Below, piece by piece: positions 61,502-64,000 of a stretch of 64,000 nucleotides of DNA. The notes below the pieces were generated by a model. The model was not told the DNA's origin, searched no databases, and saw only the letters and a program-made list of their open reading frames with translations. Source of the stretch: Thiohalospira halophila DSM 15071 (GTDB taxonomy: Bacteria; Pseudomonadota; Gammaproteobacteria; Thiohalospirales; Thiohalospiraceae). Every line of letters starts with the position of its first letter. The stretch's first letter is position 1. The translations under genes and the position numbers were made by a program. The stretch covers positions 334,577-398,576 of the forward strand of contig NZ_FOMJ01000001.1 in NCBI RefSeq assembly GCF_900112605.1. The letters run 5' to 3'.

Positions 61502-64000
61502 CTATCGCTCGATGGACCAGAGGAGGTCGATCCCACTGGCCTCACCGGTCTCGGCCTCCAGGGTCCACTGATCGTCCAGCAGGTAGCGGGTGCGCAGGGT
61601 GTTGATGTCCTCGGTGAGGCCGATGGCGTAGCGCACGTAGAGTCGCGGCGAGAGCCAGGTCCCCAGGACCAGGGCGGCGGAGTCTGCAGTGGTCCCGGAG
61701 GCGATGCCCACCTCGTCGATCCCGAAGCGATCCCCCAGCTGGGTGGCCAGGCGGTTGCCGCCGGCGAGCTGGAGGGCGGTGGCCGCGGCCGCCAGGCTCG
61801 CCCCCTCCTCGCCGCTGGCCGATTCCAGCGGGCGGCCCAGGACGACCCAGGAGAGGATCTCGCTATCCTCCATGGCCGGATCCGAGTAGAGCGCCAGGTT
61901 CGGGTCGCGCAGGCGGCCACCTACGTGGACGCCGGCGGTCACCGGCAGGCCGGGCCGTTCGGCCCGGAGGTCGAGGCCGGGGTTGTCCACCGGGGTATCG
62001 GCGAAGAGCAGCCGGCCGTTGTCGATGGTCAGCTCCTGCCCCCAGGCGCGGTAGTGGCCGTCCTGGATGACCAGCTCGCCGCGACCCCGGGGCGGGCTCC
62101 CCGGCTCCTGCAGCAGCCGCAGATCCCCTTCCAGCCGGCCGCGGAAGCCGTGGCCGCGCAGATAGATCCGGGGCCCCAGCAGCAGCCGGATGTCGGCCCG
62201 GACCGGCAGCCCCGCCTCCTCCTCCCCGGCCTCGCGGTAGACCACGTCGGGGGAGGGGGCGGCGCCCGAGGCACCGCCCCCCTCCGGCAGGACCAGGCGC
62301 GCCTCGGGAAGCCGGACCTCGCCGGTGAAGATCGCCTCCTCGGGGGTCAGCTCCAGCCGCAGGTCCGGCGAGGCCTGCACGCGCGCCTCGGGGAGGTCGA
62401 CCACCTGCACCCCCTGGCCGGTGAGCCGGAGATCGGCGGTCATGGGCGGTCGCGGCTGGAACGTGCCGGCGAGGTCGAGGGTGCCGCCACCGCTTCGGGC
62501 CTGCGCCTCCAGCTGCAGCGGTTCGGCGCCATTGGCGCGGATGGTGGCGGTTACCGGGCGCAGGTCCAGGCCGGCATCGGCGACGCGAAGCCGCCCCTCG
62601 CGCCAGTGGATAGCACCCTGCGGCAGCGGCTCGCCCAGGGTGCCGGTGAGGGCGATATCGGCGGCCAGGTGGCCATCGGTGCGGATGAAGCCGGGCACCA
62701 GGGGGCCGATCCAGGCGACACCGACCCGATCCGCGTGCATCGCCCCCTCCAGGGGCTGGTCGGCGTCCACCGCTGCCCATCGCCATTCCGGGAGGTGGAC
62801 CCGGCCGGCGAATTCGTCGCCCGGTTCGCCGGTGTGGAGGGTGGTCCCGGCGGTCAGTCCCGTCTCGGCGGTGTAATCGGCCCGCAGATCCAGCCGCTCC
62901 AGACGCGCGGCGATCTCGTCGTCCAGGCGCGGGTGGACCAGCTCCAGCCCCCGGGCCTCCGCGGCCAGCGCCAGTTCGTCGATGGCGTCGCTCCAGCGCA
63001 GCCGGGCCCGGCTGTCCAGCTGGCCGGCGTGCAGGCGGGTGCCGCCGGGGATCAGCCTTGCCAGCGGGGCCAGCTCCAGGCCGGCCAGTTCCAGTGCCGC
63101 CGTGCCTCCCTCAGCATCGCCGTGGGCCCCGGCGCACAGCCGCCCACCGGCATCGCCGAGCCAGCAGCCGCTCTCCAGCCCCCAGCCGTCGGCACCTTGT
63201 CGGGCCCGCAGATGGCCGGCGAGCTGCCAGTTCTCCCCGGCGGCGGTGGCCACCCCCGTGGTTGCCCGGAGCTCGCCGGCGGCCGGTTCCAGCGTCCCCG
63301 TCAAGGCCAGTCGAGGACGGCCTGCTGCCAGGGTCCAGTTCAGCCGTTCCGGTGGCCCTTCCAGTATGAGGCTCACAGCGCCGGCCTGTTGGTTGGCCAC
63401 CTCGGCCGTGGGGAGGGTGAGCCCGGCGCGCAGATGCGCCGGGGAGCCCTCCGCCGAGACTTGCAGTTGCGGGATGGCGATCAGGTCTCCCCAGGCGAGG
63501 TCCGTGCCGGTGAGCCGGGCATCCCCCGAGCCGTCCGCCCAGCCGATCCGGCCCTCCAGCCGGCCGTGCAGCTCCGGGTGGAGGGCTTCGGGATCGGAGA
63601 GGTCCAGTCGGAGGTCGGCGGTGAGCGGGGTGGAGCCGCTGGCGTGGCCGGCGAGGTGGTTGGCCCCCACCGAGGCGTCCAGCCCGGCGACCCGCCAGCC
63701 GTCGGATGTCCAGGCCCCGCGTCCGTCCACCGCCAGGTCGTGGCCGCGCAGGTCGCCGGCCACATGCAGGTCCTTCATCGTGGCGGTGGGCCCCGTCAGG
63801 GTGCCGTGCAATCGGGTCTCGCCGGTGAGGGTCGCCGGCCAGTCGGGGAGCAGGCCGCCGGTCTCCACCCCCTCCCAGGCGAGATCGGCCTGCCAGGGGC
63901 GTTCCCCCTCGAGGGTGAGGGTGGCGCGGCCGTGGGCGCTCCCGCCCAGCGCCTCGAGTTCGCGCAGCTCGGTGTGGAGGGTCGCGCCGGCGCCGCGGGC
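61502..64000 (-). CDS. tamB: TamB-like translocation and assembly module protein (5' part beyond window)
   Basis: At least 832 codons read leftward from the window end; no start is visible. The long repetitive beta-helix region (alternating L-x-L with G-x-L) and the C-terminal DUF490 domain (about the last 300 residues; D-N-G-R-L-L-F-A-D-T-P-V-D-N-P-G-L-D-L-R-A and D-S-E-I-L-S-W-V-V-L-G-R-P-L) identify TamB. It spans the periplasm and transports phospholipids or helps assemble outer-membrane proteins, usually with TamA encoded upstream (outside the window). Confidence 0.92.
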   Translation of the reverse strand, partial: ARGAGATLHTELRELEALGGSAHGRATLTLEGERPWQADLAWEGVETGGLLPDWPATLTGETRLHGTLTGPTATMKDLHVAGDLRGHDLAVDGRGAWTSDGWRVAGLDASVGANHLAGHASGSTPLTADLRLDLSDPEALHPELHGRLEGRIGWADGSGDARLTGTDLAWGDLIAIPQLQVSAEGSPAHLRAGLTLPTAEVANQQAGAVSLILEGPPERLNWTLAAGRPRLALTGTLEPAAGELRATTGVATAAGENWQLAGHLRARQGADGWGLESGCWLGDAGGRLCAGAHGDAEGGTAALELAGLELAPLARLIPGGTRLHAGQLDSRARLRWSDAIDELALAAEARGLELVHPRLDDEIAARLERLDLRADYTAETGLTAGTTLHTGEPGDEFAGRVHLPEWRWAAVDADQPLEGAMHADRVGVAWIGPLVPGFIRTDGHLAADIALTGTLGEPLPQGAIHWREGRLRVADAGLDLRPVTATIRANGAEPLQLEAQARSGGGTLDLAGTFQPRPPMTADLRLTGQGVQVVDLPEARVQASPDLRLELTPEEAIFTGEVRLPEARLVLPEGGGASGAAPSPDVVYREAGEEEAGLPVRADIRLLLGPRIYLRGHGFRGRLEGDLRLLQEPGSPPRGRGELVIQDGHYRAWGQELTIDNGRLLFADTPVDNPGLDLRAERPGLPVTAGVHVGGRLRDPNLALYSDPAMEDSEILSWVVLGRPLESASGEEGASLAAAATALQLAGGNRLATQLGDRFGIDEVGIASGTTADSAALVLGTWLSPRLYVRYAIGLTEDINTLRTRYLLDDQWTLEAETGEASGIDLLWSIER

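Overview
The window is about 64 kb of uniformly GC-rich, densely packed chromosome. Gene content and order (rpoE-rseABC-mucD, lepA-lepB-rnc-era-recO-pdxJ-acpS, sdhCDAB-sdhE-ygfX, nadB, ygfZ, tsaB) are those of a gammaproteobacterium. A sucrose-synthesis cluster (a halophile-type compatible solute), a lipoate ligase of the kind found in sulfur oxidisers, a secreted DsrE-like protein and several Na+/K+ transport genes point to a halophilic, probably chemolithotrophic member of the Ectothiorhodospiraceae/Thiohalospira neighbourhood. The lineage is an inference. There are no rRNAs, CRISPR arrays, prophages or complete insertion sequences.

Layout: 1-2485 (minus) is a moxR-DUF58-DUF4381-(BatA) operon, followed by a gamma-glutamylcyclotransferase. 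3322-8231 (plus) is a row of overlapping genes: MFS transporter, methyltransferase, a conserved 104-aa protein, quinone oxidoreductase, a DUF123 protein and a lipoate-ligase-like protein. 8327-14491 holds a diguanylate cyclase, an APT/P-loop kinase fusion, a conserved hypothetical, the YoaA/DinG helicase and tsaB. 14539-16280 (minus) holds a PagL-like deacylase and ygfZ. 16415-20451 is the succinate dehydrogenase operon, with a 113-bp palindromic repeat element between sdhA and sdhB. After nadB (minus), 22259-26629 is the sigma-E envelope-stress operon, and 26673-32696 is the lepA-to-acpS operon.

32781-41564 carries two large c-di-GMP proteins, an H-NS-like protein in a lower-GC patch, three tRNAs (Val, Ala, Glu), gltX and a small protein that looks like a degenerate GGDEF fold. 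41575-46128 is the sucrose module: a GH100 invertase divergent from a PfkB sugar kinase and a sucrose-phosphate synthase fused to a phosphatase domain that has lost key residues. 46136-52919 holds a ChaN-like lipoprotein, a DUF6394 protein, an RCK ion channel, a DsrE-like protein, an FKBP lipoprotein and a CPA1 antiporter with an RCK domain. After an MtfA-like peptidase and two tRNA-Leu genes comes siaD-siaC-siaB-siaA (minus), a phospho-switch that controls c-di-GMP; siaA is broken by an apparent one-base deletion. The window closes with an R3H/AAA ATPase, a DUF1992 protein, a PlcP/LpxH-like phosphoesterase behind a regulatory region with 11-bp-spaced direct repeats, a thioredoxin-fold protein and the 3' part of tamB.

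Two themes recur. One is c-di-GMP: three canonical GG(D/E)EF proteins, one EAL protein with a degenerate GGDEF, one minimal degenerate relative and the Sia switch. The other is envelope and osmotic homeostasis: sigma-E, Lpp/LPS remodelling, TamB, ion transport and sucrose. The most notable observations are the palindromic element inside sdh, the siaA frameshift, the degenerate phosphatase in the SPS fusion, the candidate Pho-type boxes in front of plcP, and several palindromic operators.
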